The translations under genes and the position numbers were made by a program. Positions 24,878 to 32,915 of a stretch of DNA of 32,915 nucleotides are shown one piece after another (the stretch's first letter is position 1; every line of letters starts with the position of its first letter). This DNA comes from Clostridiaceae bacterium (lineage in GTDB: Bacteria; Bacillota; Clostridia; Saccharofermentanales; Fastidiosipilaceae), in NCBI GenBank assembly GCA_012800655.1, contig JAAZIX010000017.1, positions 1-32,915 on the forward strand, read 5' to 3'. The notes beneath the pieces are model-generated. The model made no database searches and was not told the DNA's origin. It saw nothing but the letters and a program-made list of their open reading frames with translations.

Positions 24878-26941
24878 TTAATCCCGCTGCATACGCAGCT
24901 TTTTCATCAGGTTCCGCGACTCCGGCAGATCGAGGCGGTTCGTCAACAAAATGTAGATCAGAGCCGCCAGCACAAAGCGCAAAGCCAGCCAAATCAGCTG
25001 AACCAACTTGCTCATCGGGCTGAGTAGCGGCGTCAATAGACCAAACAGGTACAAAATCACGGCGGACACGGCCGCGGAACCCCCCGCCTTTAACAAAAAG
25101 ACCGAGAGATTGCGCGGGCGACGCTGCGGGAAGTAATGTTTATAGGCCGACAGCAGAATCAACATCAGAGCAAAGCTGGACATAAGAAAGGAGAACGAAA
25201 GCGAACTCGGTCCCATGGCCGTGTGCTGAGTCAAGATATAGCCGCCGATCCCGGTGATGAGCAATGAGGCCAGGCCGGCAACCAACGGTACTTTTGTCAG
25301 ATTGGCGGCGTAAAAAGCATTGTTCATCAGGTTCACCACGGTATGCGTAATGATGGCAAAGCAGTAGAAGCTGAGGATGACAGCGATTGATTCTATCGCA
25401 TTGTCCGAGACCTTCCCCCACTGGAAAATACCCTGTGCCACATCGAAGCGCGCCGCAAAAAAGAACAGACCGGAGGGAATTGTCAAATAGAGCGCCCGCC
25501 GCAGGCTGTCGCTCAAGAGGGTTGAGGAACGGTGATCGTCGCCGACGGCATTGAGCTCGGAAAGCTGCGGCAACATGACCTTACTGACAGCGACGGCAAA
25601 AATACCCCAGGGCAAATGCCAGGTAACCACCGCATTACGGTGGAAAGCCGGCGTACCTTCGGGGAAGACTTTCATAAAAGCATTTATGACTATCGTATTT
25701 ACTTGGGGAATCGAAGCGGAAATCAGGGTCGGCAGAGCAATGGCGAGCAAACTGCGGAAGCCGGGGTCGCGCCAGTCCAGCGAGGGACGGAAATAGCGGA
25801 GCTCGTGCCGGGCAATCGCCGCCTGCCAGAGAAAATATCCCAATGCCGACAGCGTAACGCCGAGTGCCGCCATGTTTAATCCCGTGGCGGACGGAGCGCC
25901 GAGGAGAGCGATACTGAGCACAACGCCCAAATTATAAAGCGCGGGGGCAAAGGCCGTCGCCGTAAAGCGCTGATGAGCGTTCAATATACCCATAGCCAGG
26001 GCGGCCAACATCATGAATATGACCTGCGGAAAGAGCATTCGCGCCACACCGGTCGCGTAAGCCGCGGCCTCGGGATGGGCAATCATACTCATCAGCGAAC
26101 CGGCAAAAATCTCCCCCAGGACGACCGCTGTGAAGGTAATCAGTCCGGCGAAAGTAATAAAAATGCTCAGTGCCCGCCAGCCCTTTCGTTCTTCGCCTTT
26201 GCGCAGAGCCCCGGAGAGCCAGGGTATGATCGCCGCCTGAATCGAGCCTCCGATCAAAAGCTGATAAATCAGATCGGGCAGAAGGAAGCCCTGAACGAAA
26301 GCTTCGGAAAAGCGCCCTTCTCCGAAAGTAGGAATTACTAAAATCTCCCGAAGTTGGCCGACCAGCTTACTGAGGATGAGGCCCAACATCACGATAGCGG
26401 TATTGCGTGTGATATTACGCTTCCCTCGCCCGGACTCCGCATCCTTAGTAGTCGTCGGTTCGCCAGACAGAATTGTCATCCGGTCACGAGCCTCACCCTC
26501 GGTCAGGGTGGCGGCTGTGGTTCTCCCCCGCAGGTCTCGGCGCTCTGACAGCTCACTCATACGGAGACGCTCCTTGCGCCCCTGAATAAAAGTCGAAGCA
26601 ATCTGTCCGGTCTTCGGATCAATAACCCGACGGAACGGTGGCGGCTCGGCCAGAGGCAACGCAGGGTGTCTTTCGGAGACCCGGTGATACTCGTGCCGAT
26701 ATTCTTCGGTTTCGGCAAGGACATCCTTCCAGGAATATCCTTCATTTATGCTATCTCGTAATGATGTTATCCTGTAGTATCTTTTAGGGCTACGGTCATG
26801 GAATGTATCAAATTCTCTTCTATCGGCACTGCTCGCCCAAATCTCCTCTTCTGTACGCTGAGCGGCACCGTTTAACACCTGATCCAAAACCTCAATTAGC
26901 GGGCGTAGATATTTGAACTCTGTCTTATCCCTTCGCGGCAC
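24878..26941 (-). CDS. murJ: Lipid II flippase MurJ with a long hydrophilic N-terminal extension
   Basis: Core from about residue 173: 'RNITRNTAIVMLGLILSKLVGQLREILVIPTFGEGRFSEAFVQGFLLPDLIYQLLIGGSIQAAIIPWLS', many TMs. GTG start at 26941 with GAGG upstream; alternative ATG at 26560 with AAGGAG upstream. Confidence 0.93.
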   Translation of the reverse strand: MPRRDKTEFKYLRPLIEVLDQVLNGAAQRTEEEIWASSADRREFDTFHDRSPKRYYRITSLRDSINEGYSWKDVLAETEEYRHEYHRVSERHPALPLAEPPPFRRVIDPKTGQIASTFIQGRKERLRMSELSERRDLRGRTTAATLTEGEARDRMTILSGEPTTTKDAESGRGKRNITRNTAIVMLGLILSKLVGQLREILVIPTFGEGRFSEAFVQGFLLPDLIYQLLIGGSIQAAIIPWLSGALRKGEERKGWRALSIFITFAGLITFTAVVLGEIFAGSLMSMIAHPEAAAYATGVARMLFPQVIFMMLAALAMGILNAHQRFTATAFAPALYNLGVVLSIALLGAPSATGLNMAALGVTLSALGYFLWQAAIARHELRYFRPSLDWRDPGFRSLLAIALPTLISASIPQVNTIVINAFMKVFPEGTPAFHRNAVVTWHLPWGIFAVAVSKVMLPQLSELNAVGDDHRSSTLLSDSLRRALYLTIPSGLFFFAARFDVAQGIFQWGKVSDNAIESIAVILSFYCFAIITHTVVNLMNNAFYAANLTKVPLVAGLASLLITGIGGYILTQHTAMGPSSLSFSFLMSSFALMLILLSAYKHYFPQRRPRNLSVFLLKAGGSAAVSAVILYLFGLLTPLLSPMSKLVQLIWLALRFVLAALIYILLTNRLDLPESRNLMKKLRMQRD

Positions 26942-26947
26942 CGCCGT

Positions 26948-28264
26948 TTACCTCAAATCACTCTCGGAACGATTAATTAAGCGATATAAAAGTGCAAGGG
27001 CATTTGTCGCAGTCAGGGAACGAATTCTCTGCCGCTCACCCCGGAAAATAAACTTCTCGCAGAATCCCGCCGACTCGATTCCTCCGGTAAGGGCGATATA
27101 CACCAGCCCGACCGGTTTAGTTTCCGTGCCTCCTTCGGGTCCGGCAATGCCGGTCACGGCGAGCGCGTAATCGCTACCGAAGCGTTCACGACAACCGACA
27201 GCCATCTGCAAGGCAACTGCTTCGCTGACCGCTCCTTCATCCGCCAAAACCTGCGGCGCAACGCCCAGGAATCTCTCCTTGGCCGAATTGTCATAGGCTA
27301 CCACCGAGCCCCGAAAAACGCGTGAAGCTCCCGGGAAAGCGACCAGTTCGGAACTGATCAATCCGCCCGTGCAGGATTCGGCCATACTGAGTGTGCGTCC
27401 GTTTTTAAGCAACTCAGCCAAAACCACCTCAGGCAGACTGCGACTTCCCTCTTCATAAATATATTTTCCGAAACGGCGGCGCACCTCGGCTGCGAGCGGT
27501 GCGAGTAAATCGACTTCCGCATCCGTCGCCCTCTTATCCCGCCGTTGAGTCAGGCGAATCATCACCTCGCCCGGCGAAACGTAAGTGGCTATCGAAGGAT
27601 TGCCGCTTTTTTCAACCAGATCTCGAATCTCATTCTCCGTCTGCGCCTCACCAATACCGACCAGGTGGAAATAAACATGCCGGAATTCGGCGGTGGAGTG
27701 CTCGGTCAGGAAGGGCGCCACATAGGCGGTGAACATAGGGCGATTCTCATTCGGCGGTCCTGGAAGCAGAATCAGCGTCCGAATTTTACCGGCGTAATCG
27801 ACGGTAAAGACCACGCCCGGAGCGGTGCCGTTATGATTGGGAATTAGCCAGCACGGTAAGGGTAACAAAGCCTGTTTGCGGTTATTCTCCGTCGGAGTGC
27901 GACCGGAAGCCGCGAAGTAGGCAACGATAACCTGCCAGGCCGATTCGGAAAAAACCAACTCGCGACCGGCGGCCCGCGCCGCCTGCGCCAGAGAAATATC
28001 ATCGGCCGTCGGTCCCAGGCCGCCGGTAATAATCACGGCGTCATTGCGATTCAGCGCAACCTCAATTGCCTGCCGCAGCCGTTCGGGATGATCTCCGATC
28101 ACCGTCTGGTGGTAACAGTTAATACCCAAATCGGCGAGCTGACGCGCCAGCCACCAGGCATTGGTATTCAAAACCTGACCCAGAAGAACTTCGGTTCCGC
28201 AGGCAATAATTTCGGCACTATTCAAATTACCCGGATCGACCAGCCCCGGCCCGTACTCAATCAC
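26948..28264 (-). CDS. cinA: CinA-family competence/damage-inducible protein (nicotinamide-nucleotide amidase family)
   Basis: 'AEIIACGTEVLLGQVLNTNAWWLARQLADLGINCYHQTVIGD', 'ITGGLGPTADDIS', C-terminal 'LSMAESCTGGLISSELVAFPGASRVFRGSVVAYDNSAK', 'GIAGPEGGTETKPVGLVYIAL'. Confidence 0.97.
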   Translation of the reverse strand: MIEYGPGLVDPGNLNSAEIIACGTEVLLGQVLNTNAWWLARQLADLGINCYHQTVIGDHPERLRQAIEVALNRNDAVIITGGLGPTADDISLAQAARAAGRELVFSESAWQVIVAYFAASGRTPTENNRKQALLPLPCWLIPNHNGTAPGVVFTVDYAGKIRTLILLPGPPNENRPMFTAYVAPFLTEHSTAEFRHVYFHLVGIGEAQTENEIRDLVEKSGNPSIATYVSPGEVMIRLTQRRDKRATDAEVDLLAPLAAEVRRRFGKYIYEEGSRSLPEVVLAELLKNGRTLSMAESCTGGLISSELVAFPGASRVFRGSVVAYDNSAKERFLGVAPQVLADEGAVSEAVALQMAVGCRERFGSDYALAVTGIAGPEGGTETKPVGLVYIALTGGIESAGFCEKFIFRGERQRIRSLTATNALALLYRLINRSESDLR

Positions 28265-29181
28265 AGATTGTTATGCTCCTTAAAAGCGGTCAGCGTATTG
28301 CGCAGGAGCATCGCGATCGTCATCGGACCGACTCCTCCCGGCACCGGCGTGATCGCCGCAACTTTATTGGCCACGGACTCGAAGTCCACATCGCCGACGA
28401 CCTTCCTGCCAACCCGGTTGATTCCAACGTCGATAACAATCGCTCCTTCATTGAAATCATCCGCGCCGACCAGACCGGGCTGCCCCGCGGCAACCACGAC
28501 AATGTCGGCATTGCGACAGGCTGAACTCAGATCAACTGTTTTCGAATGAGCAACCGTCACGGTGGCATTCGCAGCCAACAGGAGGAGCGCCATCGGCTTG
28601 CCGACTATATTGCTCCGTCCTATGACCAGCGCTTTCTGCCCCGCCGCATCGATGCGATAGCGCCGCAGAATTTCCATGACACCGGCCGGCGTGCAGGGCA
28701 GAAATTTCTGATTGCGTCCGAACAGAGCGGCCACGTTCAGCGGGTGGAAACAGTCCACATCCTTACCCGGATCGATGGCATTAATCACCAACTGTTCACT
28801 TATATGCTTAGGCAAAGGCAGCTGAACCAAAATGCCGTCCACCTCCGGCGTATTATTTATACTCTCGATCAGATCCAGAACATCCTTCAGCGTAGCGTCT
28901 TCACTCAGGTGATAGCTGAAAGAGCGGATATTCGCCGCTTCACAGGCCCGCTTCTTATTATTCACATAAATTGACGAAGCCGGATCTTCACCGACCTGAA
29001 TCACCGCCAGACCGGGGGAACGACCGACGACATCAGTCAAATGCTGAGCTTCCAGTCGCACCTCTTCTCGTAGCAACTTGGCACAGAGCTTGCCGTTCAG
29101 TATCAATGCTCCTCCCGGCGTATACTCCGCCTCAATGCCCGCAGGCAAATTAACCGGATTTAATTTTCTGTTAGCACCCAT
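28261..29181 (-). CDS. folD: Bifunctional methylenetetrahydrofolate dehydrogenase/cyclohydrolase FolD
   Basis: 'AVIQVGEDPASSIYVNNKKRACEAANI', 'DGILVQLPLPKHI', 'VIGRSNIVGKPMALLLL', 'GDVDFESVANKVAAITPVPGGVGPMTIAMLLRNT'. ATG 29181 with GGAG upstream. Confidence 0.97.
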   Translation of the reverse strand: MGANRKLNPVNLPAGIEAEYTPGGALILNGKLCAKLLREEVRLEAQHLTDVVGRSPGLAVIQVGEDPASSIYVNNKKRACEAANIRSFSYHLSEDATLKDVLDLIESINNTPEVDGILVQLPLPKHISEQLVINAIDPGKDVDCFHPLNVAALFGRNQKFLPCTPAGVMEILRRYRIDAAGQKALVIGRSNIVGKPMALLLLAANATVTVAHSKTVDLSSACRNADIVVVAAGQPGLVGADDFNEGAIVIDVGINRVGRKVVGDVDFESVANKVAAITPVPGGVGPMTIAMLLRNTLTAFKEHNNL

Positions 29182-29209
29182 ATTTCTACTCCTGTTTCCA
29201 GTAATTTTA

Positions 29210-32119
29210 TCACTGTTGTCCGCGTTTAAACTGCTCCAGCATCGTCTGGTCGAATTGTAACTTGCGCGGTCGACTGCCGTCACGCGGTCCGACCCAGCCC
29301 ATCTGCTCCAATGTATCGATTAGACGCGCGGCGCGCGGATAGCCCACATTCAGGCGGCGTTGCAAAATCGAGATTGAGCCGTAGCCGGCATCCAGGCAAA
29401 TCTGAGCCGCATCGGGCAACAGTTCATCCATCTCATCCTCACCGCTACGATCGCCGCTCCCGGACAACAATTCGTCCACGACCTCCATATGCTCCTCGCT
29501 GTATCTCGGCCCTCCCTGAGCCTTGATATACGACGTAAACTTCTCCACGTCACGAACGGAAATAAAGGCACCCTGGCCGCGGATCGGCTTCGACAAATGC
29601 TGCGGAGAATATAGCATGTCTCCGCGACCCAGCAGTTTTTCGGCACCGCCCATATCCAGCACGGTACGCGAGTCCACCTGCGAGGCAACGGCAAAGGCGA
29701 TTCGCGAGGGGATATTGGCTTTGATCAGGCCGGTAATGACATCTACCGACGGACGTTGCGTTGCGACGATCAGATGAATTCCCGCCGCTCGCGCTTTCGC
29801 GGTCAGTCGAGCAATATAGCTCTCCACTTCATTCGCCGCCGTCATCATCAGGTCGGCCAACTCATCGATTACCACTACCCAGAACGGCATATGCTCCAGC
29901 CCGTCCCGTTTGGCATACTCGTTATAGCCGGCCAAATCGCGCACTCCGCATTCCGCAAAAATATTGTAGCGCGCGTCCATTTCTCTTACGACGGCTCCCA
30001 AAGTCTTGGCCGCTTTCTCCGGCTCGGTAACCACGGGCTCCACCAGATGCGGGATATCTGCGTATACACTCAGCTCAACCACCTTCGGATCGATCAGAAT
30101 CAACCGCAGATCCTCCGGGCTCATCCGGCTCAGAATACTGGTCAGAATCGCATTGATACAGACTGACTTACCCGATCCGGTCGCTCCGGCGATCAGTAAA
30201 TGCGGCATTTTGGTCAAGTCGCAGTATATGGGCGCACCGGCTACATCCCGACCCAGCGCCGCCAACAGCGGTACCCTACTGTTACGGAACTGCTCGTCGG
30301 CCAGGAGTTCACGAATCCCGACCGTACCGATTTCTTTATTGGCCATCTCGATACCGATGACGGATTTTCCGGGTATCGGTGCCTCAATTCTTAAACCCGT
30401 TGCCGCCAGACTAAGCGCAATATCGTCACTGAGCGAAACAATTCGACTGACTTTAACGCCCACTCCCGGCATAAGTTCAAAGCGCGTGATCGTCGGTCCG
30501 GAAGTGATGTTCGTTACCTTTGCCTCAACGCCGAAACTTGCCAGCGTTTCTTCCAGGCGACGGCCGAGATCTCTGACGACTTTAACATTTGTAGCCGTCT
30601 TACCGGCCGGTTCCGGGCTCAGGAGATTGATCGGCGGCAGTTTCCAGGCGGGCTTCGATTTGGGTTCGGACTCGGCGGGCACAATGGGTGGCGAAGCTTT
30701 CTTTCCGGCTTGCTGCGCTCCGCTCCGTACCGCAGTCTCCTTAGTTTTTCGCGGCTCCGTGCGCGGCGGGATCGCTGAGACTTCCGCAGCTGTCTCCGTT
30801 CGGGCGGGAAACGTCACATCTTCCAGAGACATACGGCCGGCAGTGCGTTCCAACATAGGCGCCTTACGCGGCCAATTGGTAATCACCGTACCTTCCGTAT
30901 TTTTGCTCGTGCTGCGCGTGGGAATTATCGTGGGGCTCGCTTCGACCCGAATCTCGGGTCGCTTCGATGGTTCCAGGCGCGGCGGCGTCAGTTGCCGATA
31001 GATCGGATCGTGAGCCGCCTCCGGGAGGGTTGCTCCGTTCCAGGACAAAGCCGGCGATTCGGCTTCGTCGGACTGAGGCGCGGCATCGGTGCCGACCAAA
31101 ATAAATCCACTCTTTGAGCGCTCCGGTTTCACAAATTTCAGTGGCGGCGCTTCGGCCGGCGCTACTGCCTGATCAGTTCGCTCAGACCTACTTTCCTGAG
31201 CGGACTGTTGCCACAGAGTTACCGGCGGCATATGAGCGGCAGCTGTTTTGGAGCCGCTTCTGCCATTCGTAACAACCCCCGGTATAAACGTTACGGCCGG
31301 CACAACTGTGTTGTTCGTGGGATCTTCATCATCGCCCGGCACGCCTTCGCCTGTTGCCGCGAGCTCGGCTGCCACCGCTTGCGCGGTCCTTGCCGCCTCC
31401 GCGGCTTCCGCCTCGGACAAAGCTTTCCGCTCCGCCCGGCCGAAACGCCAATTTTCGAAAGCATGACGCAGACGGGAAACGACATTACGTAGCGCCTGCC
31501 CCAGCTTGATACCCAAACCGGCAAAAGAGAGATTGAAAATCAGCACGGCTTCGATGGCGATTGCCGCTCCGATAATAATAATCGCTCCGGTACGACTGCT
31601 CAGAGCAACCAGAGCCATAGCCACCAAGCCGCCGCAGAAGCCGCCGGACCAGGCACCCAAGCTCTTGCCGCCGATCGCCGCCTCCTGTCCCAATTCCCAC
31701 AGCGCCCCCAGGGTCGCCGCGGTCGAAGGCAAGGCATTATTGGCCACGCCCGCTCCGGCGGAATCAGAACGCGCCGCAAAACTGAGAAAATCCGCCAACG
31801 GAACCGTAATAACCTGGGCGAGCGCACCGATGAGCAAAGCCAAAAAAGTATAGTGCCAGACCCGCCATAGGGTCAGTTGACGGCGTTTATTTAATAAAAG
31901 GTCGGCAGTAAATAACAGTAAGAGCGGCGGCAGAAGAAAAGCCACCACCCCGAAGAGTCCCTTGCTCAGCTGTGCCAAAGTCTTTCCGAGCACGCCGGTG
32001 TACGGTACGGGCGGATAGATCGTCAACGCGGCGAGAATCGCCAGGGCAAACGTCGCCAAGGCCAGAGCCTCGTAGACTCGACTGACTTTCCGGACTGTTC
32101 TCGGTTCTTCGCTAGCCAT
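29210..32119 (-). CDS. ftsK: DNA translocase FtsK/SpoIIIE
   Basis: 969 aa; N-terminal TMs, Pro/Ser/Thr-rich linker, motor 'HLLIAGATGSGKSVCINAILTSILSRMSPEDLRLILIDPKVVELSVYADIPHLV', C-terminal gamma winged-helix 'YGSISILQRRLNVGYPRAARLIDTLEQMGWVGPRDGSRPR'. Confidence 0.98.
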   Translation of the reverse strand: MASEEPRTVRKVSRVYEALALATFALAILAALTIYPPVPYTGVLGKTLAQLSKGLFGVVAFLLPPLLLLFTADLLLNKRRQLTLWRVWHYTFLALLIGALAQVITVPLADFLSFAARSDSAGAGVANNALPSTAATLGALWELGQEAAIGGKSLGAWSGGFCGGLVAMALVALSSRTGAIIIIGAAIAIEAVLIFNLSFAGLGIKLGQALRNVVSRLRHAFENWRFGRAERKALSEAEAAEAARTAQAVAAELAATGEGVPGDDEDPTNNTVVPAVTFIPGVVTNGRSGSKTAAAHMPPVTLWQQSAQESRSERTDQAVAPAEAPPLKFVKPERSKSGFILVGTDAAPQSDEAESPALSWNGATLPEAAHDPIYRQLTPPRLEPSKRPEIRVEASPTIIPTRSTSKNTEGTVITNWPRKAPMLERTAGRMSLEDVTFPARTETAAEVSAIPPRTEPRKTKETAVRSGAQQAGKKASPPIVPAESEPKSKPAWKLPPINLLSPEPAGKTATNVKVVRDLGRRLEETLASFGVEAKVTNITSGPTITRFELMPGVGVKVSRIVSLSDDIALSLAATGLRIEAPIPGKSVIGIEMANKEIGTVGIRELLADEQFRNSRVPLLAALGRDVAGAPIYCDLTKMPHLLIAGATGSGKSVCINAILTSILSRMSPEDLRLILIDPKVVELSVYADIPHLVEPVVTEPEKAAKTLGAVVREMDARYNIFAECGVRDLAGYNEYAKRDGLEHMPFWVVVIDELADLMMTAANEVESYIARLTAKARAAGIHLIVATQRPSVDVITGLIKANIPSRIAFAVASQVDSRTVLDMGGAEKLLGRGDMLYSPQHLSKPIRGQGAFISVRDVEKFTSYIKAQGGPRYSEEHMEVVDELLSGSGDRSGEDEMDELLPDAAQICLDAGYGSISILQRRLNVGYPRAARLIDTLEQMGWVGPRDGSRPRKLQFDQTMLEQFKRGQQ

Positions 32120-32140
32120 CGCTGCCCTTGTCGTCGGAGC

Positions 32141-32617
32141 TTAATCGCTCGGGATAGCCGCTCGCGCCAAAGCGTCACAGCGGTTATTGTATTCATGGTC
32201 GGCATGGGCCTTAACCTTGTTCCAGATCACAACATGGCGTGCCTGCAACTCATCCAATTCCTCCCACAAATCGCGGTTGCTGACCGGTACGCGTGCGGAA
32301 TTCAACCAGCCGTTTTTTTTCCAATTTCGCAGCCAATTCTGATTAAAAGCATTGATGACATATGTACTGTCGGAATAGACATTGACCACGCAACGAAAAC
32401 GCAACTGCCGCAATCCCTCAATCACGGCCGTGATCTCCATACGATTATTGGTCGTCTCGGCAACTCCGCCGGAAATTTCTTTTTCATAATTGCCGAAAAC
32501 CAGGATTGCCGCCCAGCCGCCCTTGCCCGGGTTTCCGGAGCAGGCGCCGTCGGTATAGATCTTCACCCGCTTCAATTGTTCGACCACACCGGTGTTTACG
32601 GCCTTCTTTTCAGACAT
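32141..32617 (-). CDS. rnhA: Ribonuclease HI
   Basis: 'VKIYTDGACSGNPGKGGWAAILVFGNYEKEISGGVAETTNNRMEITAVIEGLRQL', 'VNVYSDSTYVINA', 'VKAHADHEYNNRCDALARAA'. ATG 32617 with GGGGGAG upstream. Confidence 0.97.
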   Translation of the reverse strand: MSEKKAVNTGVVEQLKRVKIYTDGACSGNPGKGGWAAILVFGNYEKEISGGVAETTNNRMEITAVIEGLRQLRFRCVVNVYSDSTYVINAFNQNWLRNWKKNGWLNSARVPVSNRDLWEELDELQARHVVIWNKVKAHADHEYNNRCDALARAAIPSD

Positions 32618-32653
32618 TAAATCTCCCCCAACAATGCTCATTTCTGAACGCTA

Positions 32654-32659
32654 AGTATA
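32654..32659 (-). promoter_or_regulatory. Predicted extended -10 promoter element upstream of rnhA
   Basis: Minus strand TG-T-TATACT; -35 weak; A-tract upstream. Confidence 0.5.
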
Positions 32660-32774
32660 ACAGGATATGCGTTTTTTTGCATCGGTAACCGCCGCTTCCC
32701 CGCCCGGCGAGCATTCATCAACGTTCGACCGCAAGCTTTGCCAACGAGAATATCAATATGAGAACGTAGATGAA

Positions 32775-32803
32775 TTGCCAAAATCATCTTTCTGGGGTAT
32801 TAT
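32775..32803 (+). promoter_or_regulatory. Predicted sigma70/sigmaA-type promoter for tRNA-Trp
   Basis: TTGCCA (32775-32780) - 17 nt - TATTAT (32798-32803), about 37 nt upstream of the mature tRNA. Confidence 0.8.
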
Positions 32804-32840
32804 GTCACAAGCAGTTCGGGATTGCTCCCGGTTCTGACAT

Positions 32841-32915
32841 AGGGGAGTGGCTCAACGGTAGAGCAACGGTCTCCAAAACCGTCGGTTGCGCGTTCGAATC
32901 GTGTCTCCCCTGCCA
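32841..32915 (+). tRNA. tRNA-Trp (anticodon CCA), 3' CCA encoded
   Basis: Cloverleaf by hand: acceptor AGGGGAG/CTCCCCT, D-stem GCTC/GAGC, anticodon arm ACGGT-CTCCAAA-ACCGT (CCA), T-arm GCGCG-TTCGAAT-CGTGT, then G+CCA. Confidence 0.95.

Noticed and set aside
30006-31001. 331-aa plus-strand ORF
   Set aside because: Antisense to the ftsK motor and linker; low-complexity Ser/Arg/Gly composition, no conserved motifs.
32660-32690. ATGC-GTTTTTTT-GCAT as an intrinsic terminator
   Set aside because: Stem only 4 bp with the T-run in the loop; more likely an A/T-tract upstream of the rnhA promoter.
1-32915. CRISPR array, IS element, prophage, toxin-antitoxin or defence island
   Set aside because: No regularly spaced direct repeats, transposase/integrase motifs or defence-family domains seen; gene content is housekeeping plus envelope functions.

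Overview
A 32.9-kb bacterial chromosomal window, probably a moderately high-GC Clostridia/Firmicutes relative (inferred from gene content). All 26 supported protein genes are on the minus strand. One tRNA-Trp(CCA) lies on the plus strand at the right edge with a near-ideal sigma70/sigmaA-type promoter. In transcription order (right to left) there are three blocks. (i) A housekeeping block: rnhA, ftsK, folD, cinA, murJ, recA, recX, rimO, pgsA. (ii) A promoter-headed acpP-rnc-smc-ftsY-(DUF6106-like)-acyl-ACP thioesterase block. (iii) A tightly packed 11-gene, about 12.3-13.7 kb block headed by its own promoter and a 5'-terminal hairpin. It contains a Gld-like ABC ATPase, permease and GldG-like protein, a DUF4340 protein, a DUF5711-like protein, a HI0933-family flavoprotein, a LicD-like protein, UDP-galactopyranose mutase, a CDF metal transporter, a GT4 glycosyltransferase, and an O-antigen-ligase/polymerase-like membrane protein that runs off the left edge and is missing from the supplied ORF track. 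I saw no CRISPR array, transposon, phage or classic defence system. The best leads are block (iii) as a possible coupled envelope machine and surface-glycan system, the LicD-like protein lacking the expected acidic catalytic motif, the 5'-terminal hairpin at the block promoter, and a long charged N-terminal extension on MurJ.
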